In this document: positions 1 to 9,290 of the stretch, piece by piece
How positions within the stretch are numbered: the first letter of the stretch is position 1
Layout of the letters: each line of letters begins with the position of its first letter
Assembly (NCBI GenBank): GCA_023398165.1
Contig: JAEWSQ010000006.1
Span: forward strand, 1-54,438
DNA: 54,438 nt
Reading direction: 5' to 3'
Origin: Spirochaetota bacterium
Lineage (GTDB): Bacteria; Spirochaetota; Spirochaetia; Treponematales; Treponemataceae
Position numbers and translations under genes: made by a program
Notes under the pieces: generated by a model
Database searches by the model: none
Seen by the model: the letters and a program-made list of their open reading frames with translations, nothing else
Told to the model about the DNA's origin: nothing

Positions 1-330
1 ACGGGAGCACAGACGTATACGGGAGATGTAACGCTTGGAGCAAATGCAGTAATTACTGCAAATAATGCGGGAACCGCTCAGACCGTAACATTCAGAGGCA
101 ATGTAACAGGCGCTTCTCACAGTCTTACCATAAATGATAATGCAGTATTCGGCGATGCAGCAGGCGACAGTGTCAGCGGAGTAACAGCATTAACAGTAGG
201 CGTAAACGCAGATTTTACAGGCTCAGTAACTGGAACTGCTTCTATCGAAGTAACCGGCACAACTGCTATTAACACAACGGCAATAACGTCAACCGGAACT
301 CAGACCTATACCGGAGATGTAACGCTCGGA
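1..330 (+). repeat. Tandem coding repeat, period 291 bases (97 aa)
   Basis: The string starting acgggagcacagacgtatac at base 1 matches accggaactcagacctatac at base 292. Both continue cgggagatgtaacgct or close to it. Only the second unit and part of the first fall inside the window, so the copy number is unknown. The repeat lies within the giant adhesin-like gene. Confidence 0.6.
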
Positions 331-3300
331 GTGAACACCGTCTTAACTGCAGGAAGCGCCCAGAATATCAGTATGGGAAGCAATCTTACAGGCGGCGGTT
401 ATAACCTTACCATCAGCGGCGGAAACTTCGTATTATCAAATGCAGCGCCGGTTGTAACAAATCTCGATACACTCATCTTCACTGGAACTAATGCACAGAG
501 CTTTGATCCGGGGGGCGCTGCGTTTGCAAATGTAACCATTACAACAACAAACACCATTACCCTGACAGATGATTTTTCAGCAACAGGAAAAGTTACAGTT
601 AACGGAGCCGGAACAATTCTTGACTTTGAAACAAACAATACAGGATTTTCCCAAAGTACCGGACAGACTTTTACCATCACAAACGGAACTGTGTATGTAG
701 GAACCGGTGAGTTTATTTGCGGAACATTAACTGTTGCAGGTACTTTCACTCAAACTGGGGCAAATGCTCTAACAGATATTCAGAGTGCTGAATATATTAC
801 CGGATCTGGAGCAATTAACTGGGATAATCCTGATCCAATTAGCCTTGGGGGATATTTATATCTCGGCGGTTGTGATGCCAGTAATGTTAGTTTTCATTTA
901 AAGACTATAGAAATTACAAAGGATATTGATCTTTCAGGAGAGTTTGAAAATTTAGTAGTACCTGATCCTTTTATATTAACTGTAACTAATACTCTTATTG
1001 TAAACAATACTCTATCTAATTACGGTTCTATTATTATTGGAGATCAAGAGCTCAGGTTTTTAAATTATTTTGAGGATATACTTACTTGCGCAGTAAGCAT
1101 AGAAGACGGAACAATTACCTCGACAAGAGCGGCAGGACCTGCACAGAATTTCACCCGTGTAACATTCTCGAACGGAAGTACCGCAACAATAAACGGAGCC
1201 GGGGGTTTAACCCTCGGTGTAACTGCCTATAACGGGACAGGGCTTGTCACCACTGGCACTGTAAGTATCCCCTCCGGAACAATAGCGAGTCTCAATGTGC
1301 AATCGGGAACGGCAACAGTTTCTGGAAATCTTACAATGACGGGTGATTTGACTGTTACAGGAACCATCGATGCAGACCCGGGAACACTAACGTTTGACGG
1401 TACTGCTGATCAAACAGTTAATCCTGGAACTCATACAATACAAACAATTGATATAGCCAAGACAGGCGGAAGCATCACCTTTATAACGAATCCTCTTACG
1501 GTCACGACGCTCACTCAGGGCAGTGCGAATGCAGTCGGTATTACGTTTAATCAGAATCTTACGGTAACAGATGCCGTTGTGTTCAACACAAGCGGAACGG
1601 TAACATTTGGTGATGCGGATACTGATGTCTTTATCTTTAACGGTGGTGTAAGTCACACAACAGGAGCGTATACAAGAAATACAACGCTCTATGGAACACT
1701 GCGTACAAGCGATGATGCAATAACGATGGATAACCTTACGCTCGGCTCCGCTTCTGTCATACGAAGTCTTGATGCAGCCGCAGGAGCAGCTGTTGCTGTT
1801 AATGGGGCTATAACAGGAAACGGTAATAATCTTACTCTTGTTTCCGGAGATGCGGGATTGACTGTAGGCGGTAATGCGTCAGATCTGGGAACTGTGGTTC
1901 TTCAAAACGCCGCAGCAGCAGGTACTGTAAGCTTTTCAGGAAATTTTCAAGCTGACGCACTTACAAGCTACGGTGCTTCTCATGATATCAGTTTTACTGG
2001 ATCGCTAACTGAAGTTACGAATACAGCAGTGTTTAACAATACCGGTTTATTAACTCTGGGCAATGCAGCATCCGATGTTATTACCTTTACAGGCGGTATT
2101 ACACACACAGCAGGAAATACAAGTCTCGGCGGTGCTCTTGCCTCTGTTGATCAATCTGTATCATTCTCAGCGCTCACCCTTTCAGCTCATTCATCAATTT
2201 CGACGGGAGCAGCGCCCGGAGGCAATGCAGTATCAGTAGGCGGAAATATTACAGGTGCTAATTGTAATTTTTCATTAACCGGAACGGTAATAACTCTCGG
2301 CGGTGCTTGTATAGCTCTGGGGAATGTGGTCATTACCAATTCAGGTGTATTCACCTTAACCAGCGCTGCAGGTATAACACATAGTGCCGATGCATCGTTT
2401 ACGCAAAACGGTACCGGACTGAATCAGCTGAACGGCTCAATTACGACAAGCGGGACAGGCTCTGTCTCATTTGCATCTGATCTGTATCTTGCACGAGCTC
2501 TTAATCTTGGAGGAGGAACCGGTTCTCTTACCTGTGCTGCAGATCTTTTTATTAATCTTACACCTGTTACCGACACGGTTACTTTTACTTCTAACGTACA
2601 GGCTCGTAATATCGCTTTGTTTAACGGTATTGTAAACCTTGCCGGAAACTGCACAAGTGTGTATGCCCTCCAGGACCTTATTTTACTAAACGGAAATACG
2701 GCATCAATGTATAACGACGCAGTAACCGGAATTACCGGTGTATATTCATATCATCATACAGGAAGAACAGAAGCAGCTCCGGCTAATGCGGGTAATACTG
2801 CACCATCTTCTTTAGCAGCATATCCTGCATCTATGCCGGATACAGCGGTGATAAATCATGCGGGAATTTATTCATCATCGTTTGCTCCGGGGGCTTTAAA
2901 TAATAAGACGCTGAGAACTGATAAGAACTTTTATGCAAACGGAATCAGCTTTACCACGTCTGCAGGAAATGTAACGCTCCTTCTTCCTGATAATAATAAT
3001 GCGCTCAATTCTTTTGCTGAAGCGTACAACTGCACTTTTGCAAATACCGTTTCGAATTATTATGCTGCTGCTGCGGAAAACTGTACTGATAACGGAAGCA
3101 ACAGCGGTATAGCCTTCTCGCGTCCCTTATTCATGGTAAATAATTCGGCGGTTGAAACATATAATGCTGGAAGCGGAACTTATACTGTGTACGATGATGT
3201 AATAAGAGTTGAGTTTGCAGATTCAATATCAGGATTGCCTGTAAAAATTGAAAACACAAATAATGAAATTGGAAAGGCTGTTCAGTATATTAGTTTTGAC

Positions 3301-6297
3301 GGAGGCACAAGAGTCTTCACCGGTACATACGTTGATCAAAACTGTACCATCTCTACAAACGGATACGACGCCGACGGCAACGGAATTGTTGATGATCTAT
3401 CAGTCTTTTATATTAGAACTAATCCGTCAGTAAACGGAAGCGCGGCACAGAGATGGAATACCGATGCAACGGGAATAAATCCCGGAAATGAGCAAAGTAC
3501 CGACCGCGGCAGATTAGGAGACCTTCCATCTCACCGTACTATTGTTCCCGACATTCAAATTGCAAAACTTCTTTCGGGCGTATATGCTACATTGAAAGAT
3601 GAGCATAAAAACAGAATAGCTCACTATACAGGGAATCCCTCGGATCCTGCAGTACCCAGCAGCGCTCAGGGAGCCCGTTTCACAGCAACACAAGACCGCT
3701 GTGCTCCGGTATTAAATGCAGTGCTGACCGGGCAGGAAAACCATACCGTTCATGACGGTGTAAGCGCGTCATCGCAAAGGCCCTATGATTCTCACAACTT
3801 TATAGAACTTTCTTATTCTGAACCCGTTGACATAGGAGGTCTTCCTTCCGATGCATTGAATTGTAAATCGTCATCTTCTTTTGCATCATCTTCGCTCAAT
3901 GACTGGGGCGGTGCAATTGTAAATAATACTTCTGGTTTCACTATTGCAGGATATATCAGTATAGAAAACGGTTCACTTGTAACCGGTTCGCGAACTGCTG
4001 ATAACAGCTCTGTATCACTCAACGATACCTCTGTTCATGCTTTGTACAGAAACTTTTCACTGGAAGCCGGCGGTGTTTCACAAACTCAGACGCACCGTGT
4101 CCGCATAGCAATTGCAGGATGGGTTGGACCCGATACCATAACGGTCAGGAGTGCTTCCCATTACTTCTGGCCGGGTTTCATAGACAGCGCTGTATCACCG
4201 TCCGGAACGGTTTCCCGGATTGGTAATGGTTTTATTAAAGACCGCTCAATAGCGCATACGGGCGGAAATGTGTATGATGCTGTTTCGACAGGACAGCATT
4301 CTTTACCGGTGCTTTCGGTGCAGTCATCTGTATCTGCAGGATCATTATACGGTTCCTGGGATGTGTCTCCTCCCGTGATAGCAAAGTATCTTGGTATTAA
4401 TGACTGGAAGGACGGAAATACGAGAAAAGTAACTGAAATACTCGGACTTGATACAGACGGAGATACTAAGGTTGATGGAATGGAAATGCACTTTTTTGAC
4501 AATACTCCGCAGTATAACGATACCGAGCTTTTCAAGTGGGTTTCAAGACGCGGCTGGATTACCCAAAGCACCAATGTTAATAAACAGAATGCACAGGATA
4601 TTACAGGAGGTTCCCGCTCTTTTACAGATGATACTCTTATTACTGCTCAGAATAAAACGCAGGGCGGTGTAAGGACCAGTTCTCTGTATAATTCCATTAC
4701 AGGGTTTTCTTATGCAAATAAAGTAAGCCTTTACGATACTTCGGTAAAATATTTTGCTCCCGATTATTTCACACAGAATATAACGTTGACTGCTTTCTTC
4801 CGTTCTCCTGAAAACCCGGTTACGGCCCCTGAGAGGGACAGTCTTTATACCGCATTTACTTTCATGCCCGCTGATAAATCTTTGTTCCCTCTGCGCAACT
4901 ATTACTCGCTGCAGTATAAACCCTATACCGGTGAAAATACTCCGCTTTCTTTTATTACCGATCTTGCAGGAAATAGAATGAAAGAGCAGGATGTTGAAAC
5001 AATCGACAGAACACCTCCTATGTTTTCAATTACAGTCGGTCCTGTCGGTTCAAAAGAGCTGTATGTTGTATTCTCAAAGCAGCTGTTAACCACGGGCGAT
5101 GCTCTTTCAATAATACCTCAGGAACTTGAACTTACTGATGTAAACGGAAATGTAATCGATTCTTCAATTAATCAGGTTGATGCATCTGTTCCGGCTGTTT
5201 TAAAGCATGACACGGAAACTGGAACCGCTCTTATTATCAGTCTGAAGAATCCTATACGGTTTGAAGATGTATTGAACTGGAGACTGAGAGTTAAGAGAGA
5301 AACCTGGGCGATGGACGAGTTTACCGGACAATACGATTATGTTCCGCGCATATATGACAGTAAAGTTGAAAAGAATTCCATGATTGCACACCATGCGCAC
5401 ACGCTCAGTGATTTTGCAGTAAATGGTCTGAATGTTCTGTATGCTTTTGACAGCAAGGATGCAGTACTTGGTCAGGGCGCATATAGAGAAGGAGAGTGGG
5501 CTGTACGCGACTTTACAGGAACGGATGGAAACAGCGGACGCATCTACACAGAGAAAGATATTACTGTTGCGGTAAGAGTTGCCGGACTCGACGGGGAAGT
5601 TGTACCGGCAGAAAAAGTAACTCTCTTTGCCGATATTGCACCGAATCCCGCGTCTCTTTCACTAACATATAATGAAAACACCGGTAATAATTGGACAATA
5701 TGGCTGCCGAATTTGTTTACAGCATTAAGCCCGGAAGCAAATACATCAGCCAAGGCTCTCCAGGAAATACGTGATGAATCAAATGCATCGCTGAGGAGTT
5801 TTGTTATTCCAAATGATCCTCTTAATCCTGAATGTTTCAACTGGAAAGACGGCTCTGATGTTCAGATGATGTTTACCTATGATGTGCTTATTGATCACGA
5901 TGCAAACAGCGAGACTCCTCCTGTTCCGCTTTATATGTTCAGACTTTCAGATCCGGGCGATATAAGCTCGTTAGCTCTATGGCAGTTCAGGCTTTCAGAT
6001 CTGCAGAGACAAAGAGGGGGGGTGACTGTTCTTAATAATGTTATAAATGTTATGAACAGAGAAACTGTTGTTGTTGAGGTTGATATCAAACGGGCAGGAA
6101 ACTGTACTGTTCATGTCATGACGCTTGACGGCAATATAGTTAAGACCCTGCAGCGCGGACGTCTGAGCGAAGGCTTGTATTACTATAAGTGGGACGGAAC
6201 CAATACAGGCGGAAATCCTGTTGCCCGCGGAATGTATTTTATACGCGTTGTCGGCCCCGATATTGATGAAACAAGAAAGGTCATGGCGGTAAAGTAA
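1..6297 (+). CDS. Giant secreted adhesin-like protein, 5' end cut by window edge
   Basis: The reading frame is open from base 1, so the gene begins outside the window and the internal GTG at 331 is not a real start. At least 2098 residues are visible. The N-terminal two thirds is Gly/Thr/Asn/Ser-rich with many short beta-strand-like repeats, as in filamentous-haemagglutinin or S-layer-like surface proteins. A segment beginning TGAQTYTGDVTLG at base 1 recurs as TGTQTYTGDVTLG at base 292, a period of 97 codons. The last ~90 residues (bases ~6030-6294) resemble a FlgD-type Ig-like domain, with GNIVKTL, YYYKWDGTN and ARGMYFIRV. Such domains often end large exported proteins of spirochaetes and Bacteroidetes-like groups. 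Export and a role in adhesion or surface display are inferred; the signal peptide lies outside the window. Stop codon is TAA at 6295-6297, directly followed by a dispersed repeat. Confidence 0.8.
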   Translation, partial: TGAQTYTGDVTLGANAVITANNAGTAQTVTFRGNVTGASHSLTINDNAVFGDAAGDSVSGVTALTVGVNADFTGSVTGTASIEVTGTTAINTTAITSTGTQTYTGDVTLGVNTVLTAGSAQNISMGSNLTGGGYNLTISGGNFVLSNAAPVVTNLDTLIFTGTNAQSFDPGGAAFANVTITTTNTITLTDDFSATGKVTVNGAGTILDFETNNTGFSQSTGQTFTITNGTVYVGTGEFICGTLTVAGTFTQTGANALTDIQSAEYITGSGAINWDNPDPISLGGYLYLGGCDASNVSFHLKTIEITKDIDLSGEFENLVVPDPFILTVTNTLIVNNTLSNYGSIIIGDQELRFLNYFEDILTCAVSIEDGTITSTRAAGPAQNFTRVTFSNGSTATINGAGGLTLGVTAYNGTGLVTTGTVSIPSGTIASLNVQSGTATVSGNLTMTGDLTVTGTIDADPGTLTFDGTADQTVNPGTHTIQTIDIAKTGGSITFITNPLTVTTLTQGSANAVGITFNQNLTVTDAVVFNTSGTVTFGDADTDVFIFNGGVSHTTGAYTRNTTLYGTLRTSDDAITMDNLTLGSASVIRSLDAAAGAAVAVNGAITGNGNNLTLVSGDAGLTVGGNASDLGTVVLQNAAAAGTVSFSGNFQADALTSYGASHDISFTGSLTEVTNTAVFNNTGLLTLGNAASDVITFTGGITHTAGNTSLGGALASVDQSVSFSALTLSAHSSISTGAAPGGNAVSVGGNITGANCNFSLTGTVITLGGACIALGNVVITNSGVFTLTSAAGITHSADASFTQNGTGLNQLNGSITTSGTGSVSFASDLYLARALNLGGGTGSLTCAADLFINLTPVTDTVTFTSNVQARNIALFNGIVNLAGNCTSVYALQDLILLNGNTASMYNDAVTGITGVYSYHHTGRTEAAPANAGNTAPSSLAAYPASMPDTAVINHAGIYSSSFAPGALNNKTLRTDKNFYANGISFTTSAGNVTLLLPDNNNALNSFAEAYNCTFANTVSNYYAAAAENCTDNGSNSGIAFSRPLFMVNNSAVETYNAGSGTYTVYDDVIRVEFADSISGLPVKIENTNNEIGKAVQYISFDGGTRVFTGTYVDQNCTISTNGYDADGNGIVDDLSVFYIRTNPSVNGSAAQRWNTDATGINPGNEQSTDRGRLGDLPSHRTIVPDIQIAKLLSGVYATLKDEHKNRIAHYTGNPSDPAVPSSAQGARFTATQDRCAPVLNAVLTGQENHTVHDGVSASSQRPYDSHNFIELSYSEPVDIGGLPSDALNCKSSSSFASSSLNDWGGAIVNNTSGFTIAGYISIENGSLVTGSRTADNSSVSLNDTSVHALYRNFSLEAGGVSQTQTHRVRIAIAGWVGPDTITVRSASHYFWPGFIDSAVSPSGTVSRIGNGFIKDRSIAHTGGNVYDAVSTGQHSLPVLSVQSSVSAGSLYGSWDVSPPVIAKYLGINDWKDGNTRKVTEILGLDTDGDTKVDGMEMHFFDNTPQYNDTELFKWVSRRGWITQSTNVNKQNAQDITGGSRSFTDDTLITAQNKTQGGVRTSSLYNSITGFSYANKVSLYDTSVKYFAPDYFTQNITLTAFFRSPENPVTAPERDSLYTAFTFMPADKSLFPLRNYYSLQYKPYTGENTPLSFITDLAGNRMKEQDVETIDRTPPMFSITVGPVGSKELYVVFSKQLLTTGDALSIIPQELELTDVNGNVIDSSINQVDASVPAVLKHDTETGTALIISLKNPIRFEDVLNWRLRVKRETWAMDEFTGQYDYVPRIYDSKVEKNSMIAHHAHTLSDFAVNGLNVLYAFDSKDAVLGQGAYREGEWAVRDFTGTDGNSGRIYTEKDITVAVRVAGLDGEVVPAEKVTLFADIAPNPASLSLTYNENTGNNWTIWLPNLFTALSPEANTSAKALQEIRDESNASLRSFVIPNDPLNPECFNWKDGSDVQMMFTYDVLIDHDANSETPPVPLYMFRLSDPGDISSLALWQFRLSDLQRQRGGVTVLNNVINVMNRETVVVEVDIKRAGNCTVHVMTLDGNIVKTLQRGRLSEGLYYYKWDGTNTGGNPVARGMYFIRVVGPDIDETRKVMAVK

Positions 6298-6450
6298 GCT
6301 AAGAATACATTGTATGCCGTAGAAAAAAAGTATTCCCGTGCTGAGTGCAGTTTGGTAGTATCGGCTTTAAGATTTTATTAATCCCGCTGCAAGACGCACG
6401 GTGTACACTTTTTTTCTACTTCATGTATGTCTTCTGTATGGGCTAGAGGT
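6296..6450. repeat. Intergenic direct repeat, copy A
   Basis: About 155 bases beginning agctaagaatacattgtatg are repeated almost unchanged exactly 300 bases downstream (6596-6750). Only a few substitutions occur up to gtatgtcttct, after which similarity fades. The repeat starts at the stop codon of the adhesin gene. It has no long open frame. Confidence 0.85.
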
Positions 6451-6494
6451 ATGCTTCGCAAAAACTCGCCATTTTGAACAACCGGCTTCGGCGG

Positions 6495-6585
6495 CACACA
6501 CCCCTTCGGGTCGTTACTGTAAGGAATCATACGGGATTTTTCTCGTTTATACTTCACTGCGAAAAATCTGATTATCCCTGGCAAT
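6495..6585 (+). repeat. Dispersed ~90-bp repeat, forward copy
   Basis: The segment runs from cacaccccttcgggtcgtta to ggcaat. It recurs in inverted orientation at 11704-11796 with roughly 80% identity by eye, including the block gcagtgaagta..acgagaaaaatcc. A partial forward copy lies at 14415-14443. The core ACCCCTTCGGGT can form a small hairpin. No protein is encoded. Confidence 0.75.
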
Positions 6586-6595
6586 CAATTTAGAG

Positions 6596-6750
6596 AAGCT
6601 AAGAATACATTGTATGCCGTAAAAAAAAAGTATTCCCGTGCTGAGTGCAGTTTGGTAGTATCGGCTTTAAGATTTTATTAATCCCGCTGCAAGACGCACG
6701 GTGTACACTTTTTTTCTACTTCATGTATGTCTTCTTTATGGGCTAGGGGT
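6596..6750. repeat. Intergenic direct repeat, copy B
   Basis: Second copy of the 6296-6450 sequence at an exact 300-base offset. A degenerate third match (gaatacattgtatgtcgta) follows the sensor kinase gene at 14288. Confidence 0.85.
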
Positions 6751-6892
6751 ACGCTTTGTAAAACTCGCCAGTTGTAATGACCAGTTCCGGCGGCGTTCTT
6801 GCCGATCCTGTCAGGGCATTCTTTGCGTGAGCTTTTTTTCATAAATCTGGGATACATGAATATTTTCTTCGTAAAGCATCATCCTTAAGCCG
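6751..6892. other. Intergenic stretch without recognisable gene
   Basis: Between repeat copy B and the palindromic element there is A/T-rich sequence with no open frame of interest. I see nothing further to call in it. Confidence 0.6.
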
Positions 6893-6979
6893 TACGACTA
6901 TAGTCGTAGAAAATTCACAAAAAACGTACAAAAACTACGACTATAGTCTGATTTTAATCTGATACATAACAAATATACT
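6893..6979 (+). promoter_or_regulatory. Paired dyad element plus promoter of lipoprotein gene 1
   Basis: A perfect 16-base palindrome TACGACTATAGTCGTA lies at 6893-6908. The arm GACTATAGTCGTAG (6896-6909) recurs as its reverse complement CTACGACTATAGTC at 6935-6948, a 39-base start-to-start spacing with 25 bases between. A -10 hexamer TATACT follows at 6974-6979, 39 bases after the second arm starts. The -35 position (~6951) is poor (attt). The same arrangement, with identical 39/39 spacing, precedes the paralogous gene at 9291. An activator-binding site is the simplest reading; a structured RNA is less likely because the element lies upstream of the predicted start site. Confidence 0.7.
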
Positions 6980-7031
6980 CCTTACTAAGCGCGAAAGCGA
7001 TTTCTACTTGGATAAAGTAAGGAGATTATGT

Positions 7032-9008
7032 ATGAAAAGAATTATTACCGGGCTGCTATGTTCAGTACTGCTCGTCGTTCTGCTGGGCTGTCCCCAACCA
7101 GTAAAAACAGATGTAACCTATAAAGTTGCGTTTGATTCTCAAGGCGGAAGTCCTACGGATACCGTATCAGTTAAAAGCGGAGAAAAGGCTCTGCGTCCTG
7201 TGGATCCTGTAAAAGAAGGATACAGTTTCGCAGGCTGGTATAAAGAAACAGACGGAGTGAACATCTGGAATTTCGATACAGATACTGTATCAGCTGATAT
7301 TACCTTATATGCAAAATGGTCTTTAGATTCCTACACCGTTACCTTTAATACAAACGGCGGAAGCGAAGTAGCTGCGCTTACTGCCGATCACGGTGCTAAA
7401 ATTACAGCGCCGGCAGCACCCGTAAAGACCGGTTACGGCTTTGACGGCTGGTATAAGGAAGAAGCCTTAACATCAGCATGGGACTTTGAAAAAGATACTG
7501 TAACAGCCGCAGTAACACTCTATGCCAAGTGGAAGGCAGGCTCATTTACTATCAGCTATGAACTTTCCGGCGGAATTAACGCAGAAGAGAACCCCGCAAA
7601 TTATACTATAGAAACAGCCGATATTACACTCGCTTCTCCCTCCAGGACAGGTTATACCTTCGGCGGCTGGTTTGAAAAAGAAGATTTATCGGGCGATGCA
7701 GTATCAAAGATCGCTAAGGGTTCATCCGGTGATAAAAAAGTGTATGCTAAGTGGTCTGTTGTGGTTTATACCATTTCATACAATGTAAACGGCGGTACTA
7801 ATGCTGCTGCTAATCCTGCAGATTATACAATAGAATCCAGTACCATTACATTAGCGTCACCGTCATATTCCGGTTATGTATTTGACGGCTGGTTTTCTTC
7901 AGGGGACTTTTCGGGTGATGATGTAACATCAATATCGAGAGGAAACACAGGGAATAAGGTTCTGTATGCTAAGTGGCTTGAGATTTACGATATCACATAT
8001 AATCTGAATAGCGGTACAAATGATTCTGCTAATCCTGCTTCTTACACGATTAAATCTGAAACGATTACCTTTGCAGATCCTGCCCGTACCGGTTATACAT
8101 TCGGCGGCTGGTTTACCGCAAGTAATTTTTCCGGGACAGCGGTAACAACAATAAGTATGGGAAGCACCGGAGATAAAGTATTATATGCTAAGTGGAGTCA
8201 AAATATTCAATTCGTGAGTGTGGTACAAACAGGCGGTGCCGACAAGACTGCAGTTTCCACCGGATTAACACTGACATTTGACGCTGATCCTTCAACATTG
8301 TCATTAAGTAATATTACAGTCACCGGAGCAGAAAAAGTGTCCCTCTCAGGAAGCGGTACAAGCCGGACTCTTGTAATATCAAATGTATCAGTTGGAAATG
8401 GAGATACTGTCTCCGTAGCGGTAGCCAGTCCTGAAGGTTTTTCTATAAGCGGTTCACCAAAGACCGCCGTTGTGTACTCGGATACCTATGTTGGAAAGGC
8501 ATATCAGGGCGGCAAGATTGCATATATTTTTAAGCCGGGGGATTCAGGTTATACGGAAGGTACAATACACGGACTTATCGCATCCGCGTCAGATATTAAG
8601 AACGGCTCAGGTTATAGAGTACAATTTACATGGATAACCGGGGGATCAAGTGCAACAACTTTGAACGGCGGAACTGCGACTGTGTTAGGAACCGGACAGG
8701 CAAATACAACAGCCATGATTAGTCAAGCCGGTTTTGATGGCGGAGCGGCGAAAGCTTGTGACGACTATGTAAATACTGAAAGCGGAACAGGTGTTTATTC
8801 AGACTGGTACTTGCCGTCAATCGATGAATTTGCTGCCATGTATGAGAATCAAACCGCAATAGGCGGATTTGATACAATTTCCAGTTACTGGACGTCATCT
8901 GAGAAAGATGCATCGAATGCATGGTTTTACGGTTGTGCTTCAAATAAAGTGATGTCTATTTCAAAAAATTGGACAAGTGGATATGTTCGTCCCGTTAGAA
9001 GCTTTTAA
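7032..9008 (+). CDS. InlB-repeat lipoprotein with C-terminal DUF1566 domain (paralog 1)
   Basis: The start is ATG 7032, seven bases after AAGGAG (7019-7024). The upstream in-frame TTG at 7008 is rejected. The 658-aa product has a lipoprotein signal peptide ending VVLLGC (Cys at about residue 21). Five ~70-residue Listeria-Bacteroides (InlB B-type) repeats follow from about residue 30 to 390, each with a GYxFxGWx core and ending LYAKW or VYAKW. Next is a ~90-residue beta-rich segment, then a DUF1566/Lcl-type C-terminal domain with DWYLPSIDEF, YWTSSE and a final VRPVRSF. Family knowledge points to a surface-exposed binding or adhesin lipoprotein; the ligand is unknown. DUF1566 belongs to the C-type-lectin-like folds, some of which are diversified by retroelements, but no reverse transcriptase is in this window. 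The N-terminal half is nearly the same as in the next gene. Confidence 0.88.
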   Translation: MKRIITGLLCSVLLVVLLGCPQPVKTDVTYKVAFDSQGGSPTDTVSVKSGEKALRPVDPVKEGYSFAGWYKETDGVNIWNFDTDTVSADITLYAKWSLDSYTVTFNTNGGSEVAALTADHGAKITAPAAPVKTGYGFDGWYKEEALTSAWDFEKDTVTAAVTLYAKWKAGSFTISYELSGGINAEENPANYTIETADITLASPSRTGYTFGGWFEKEDLSGDAVSKIAKGSSGDKKVYAKWSVVVYTISYNVNGGTNAAANPADYTIESSTITLASPSYSGYVFDGWFSSGDFSGDDVTSISRGNTGNKVLYAKWLEIYDITYNLNSGTNDSANPASYTIKSETITFADPARTGYTFGGWFTASNFSGTAVTTISMGSTGDKVLYAKWSQNIQFVSVVQTGGADKTAVSTGLTLTFDADPSTLSLSNITVTGAEKVSLSGSGTSRTLVISNVSVGNGDTVSVAVASPEGFSISGSPKTAVVYSDTYVGKAYQGGKIAYIFKPGDSGYTEGTIHGLIASASDIKNGSGYRVQFTWITGGSSATTLNGGTATVLGTGQANTTAMISQAGFDGGAAKACDDYVNTESGTGVYSDWYLPSIDEFAAMYENQTAIGGFDTISSYWTSSEKDASNAWFYGCASNKVMSISKNWTSGYVRPVRSF

Positions 9009-9040
9009 TCATATTATGTAGTAATTAAAAACGTATACGG

Positions 9041-9073
9041 CTGTTCTTCCGGAAGGAGGAACAGGCTTTTTTA
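9041..9073 (+). terminator. Rho-independent terminator of lipoprotein gene 1
   Basis: Ten-base stem CTGTTCTTCC / GGAGGAACAG (9041-9050 with 9055-9064, one G-U pair) with loop GGAA, followed by gcttttttat. A close relative sits after the paralogous gene at 11278. Confidence 0.85.
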
Positions 9074-9150
9074 TCCCCTAAGGATGGAAAAGAGGCGTAA
9101 GCTGGGGTAACGTCGATACTATCAGCTGAACCTAATACATCCTTAAGCTG

Positions 9151-9237
9151 TACGACTATAGTCGTAGAAAAATCATGAAGAAAGTGCTAAAACTACGACT
9201 ATAGTATGATTTCAAGCTTCTTAAGTATTGTTACACT
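9151..9237 (+). promoter_or_regulatory. Paired dyad element plus promoter of lipoprotein gene 2
   Basis: The same element as upstream of 7032 occurs here. Palindrome TACGACTATAGTCGTA lies at 9151-9166; arm GACTATAGTCGTAG at 9154-9167; inverted arm CTACGACTATAGT at 9193-9205 (39-base start-to-start); -10 TACACT at 9232-9237 (39 bases further). The flank catccttaagc before the palindrome is also conserved. Sequence between the arms has diverged while spacing has not, which argues for selection on protein binding and helix phase. Confidence 0.7.
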
Positions 9238-9290
9238 CTTTGCCAGACGGTGATGAACTGTTTTATTTTAGTCCAGGTAAGGAGTGATTC

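Noticed and set aside
399..749. 116-codon minus-strand open frame inside the giant adhesin gene
   Set aside because: A shadow of the Gly/Thr-rich coding strand; no ribosome-binding site and no recognisable protein.
6490..6540. CRISPR-like interpretation of the spaced intergenic repeats
   Set aside because: Only two or three copies, long units, no regular short spacers and no cas genes.
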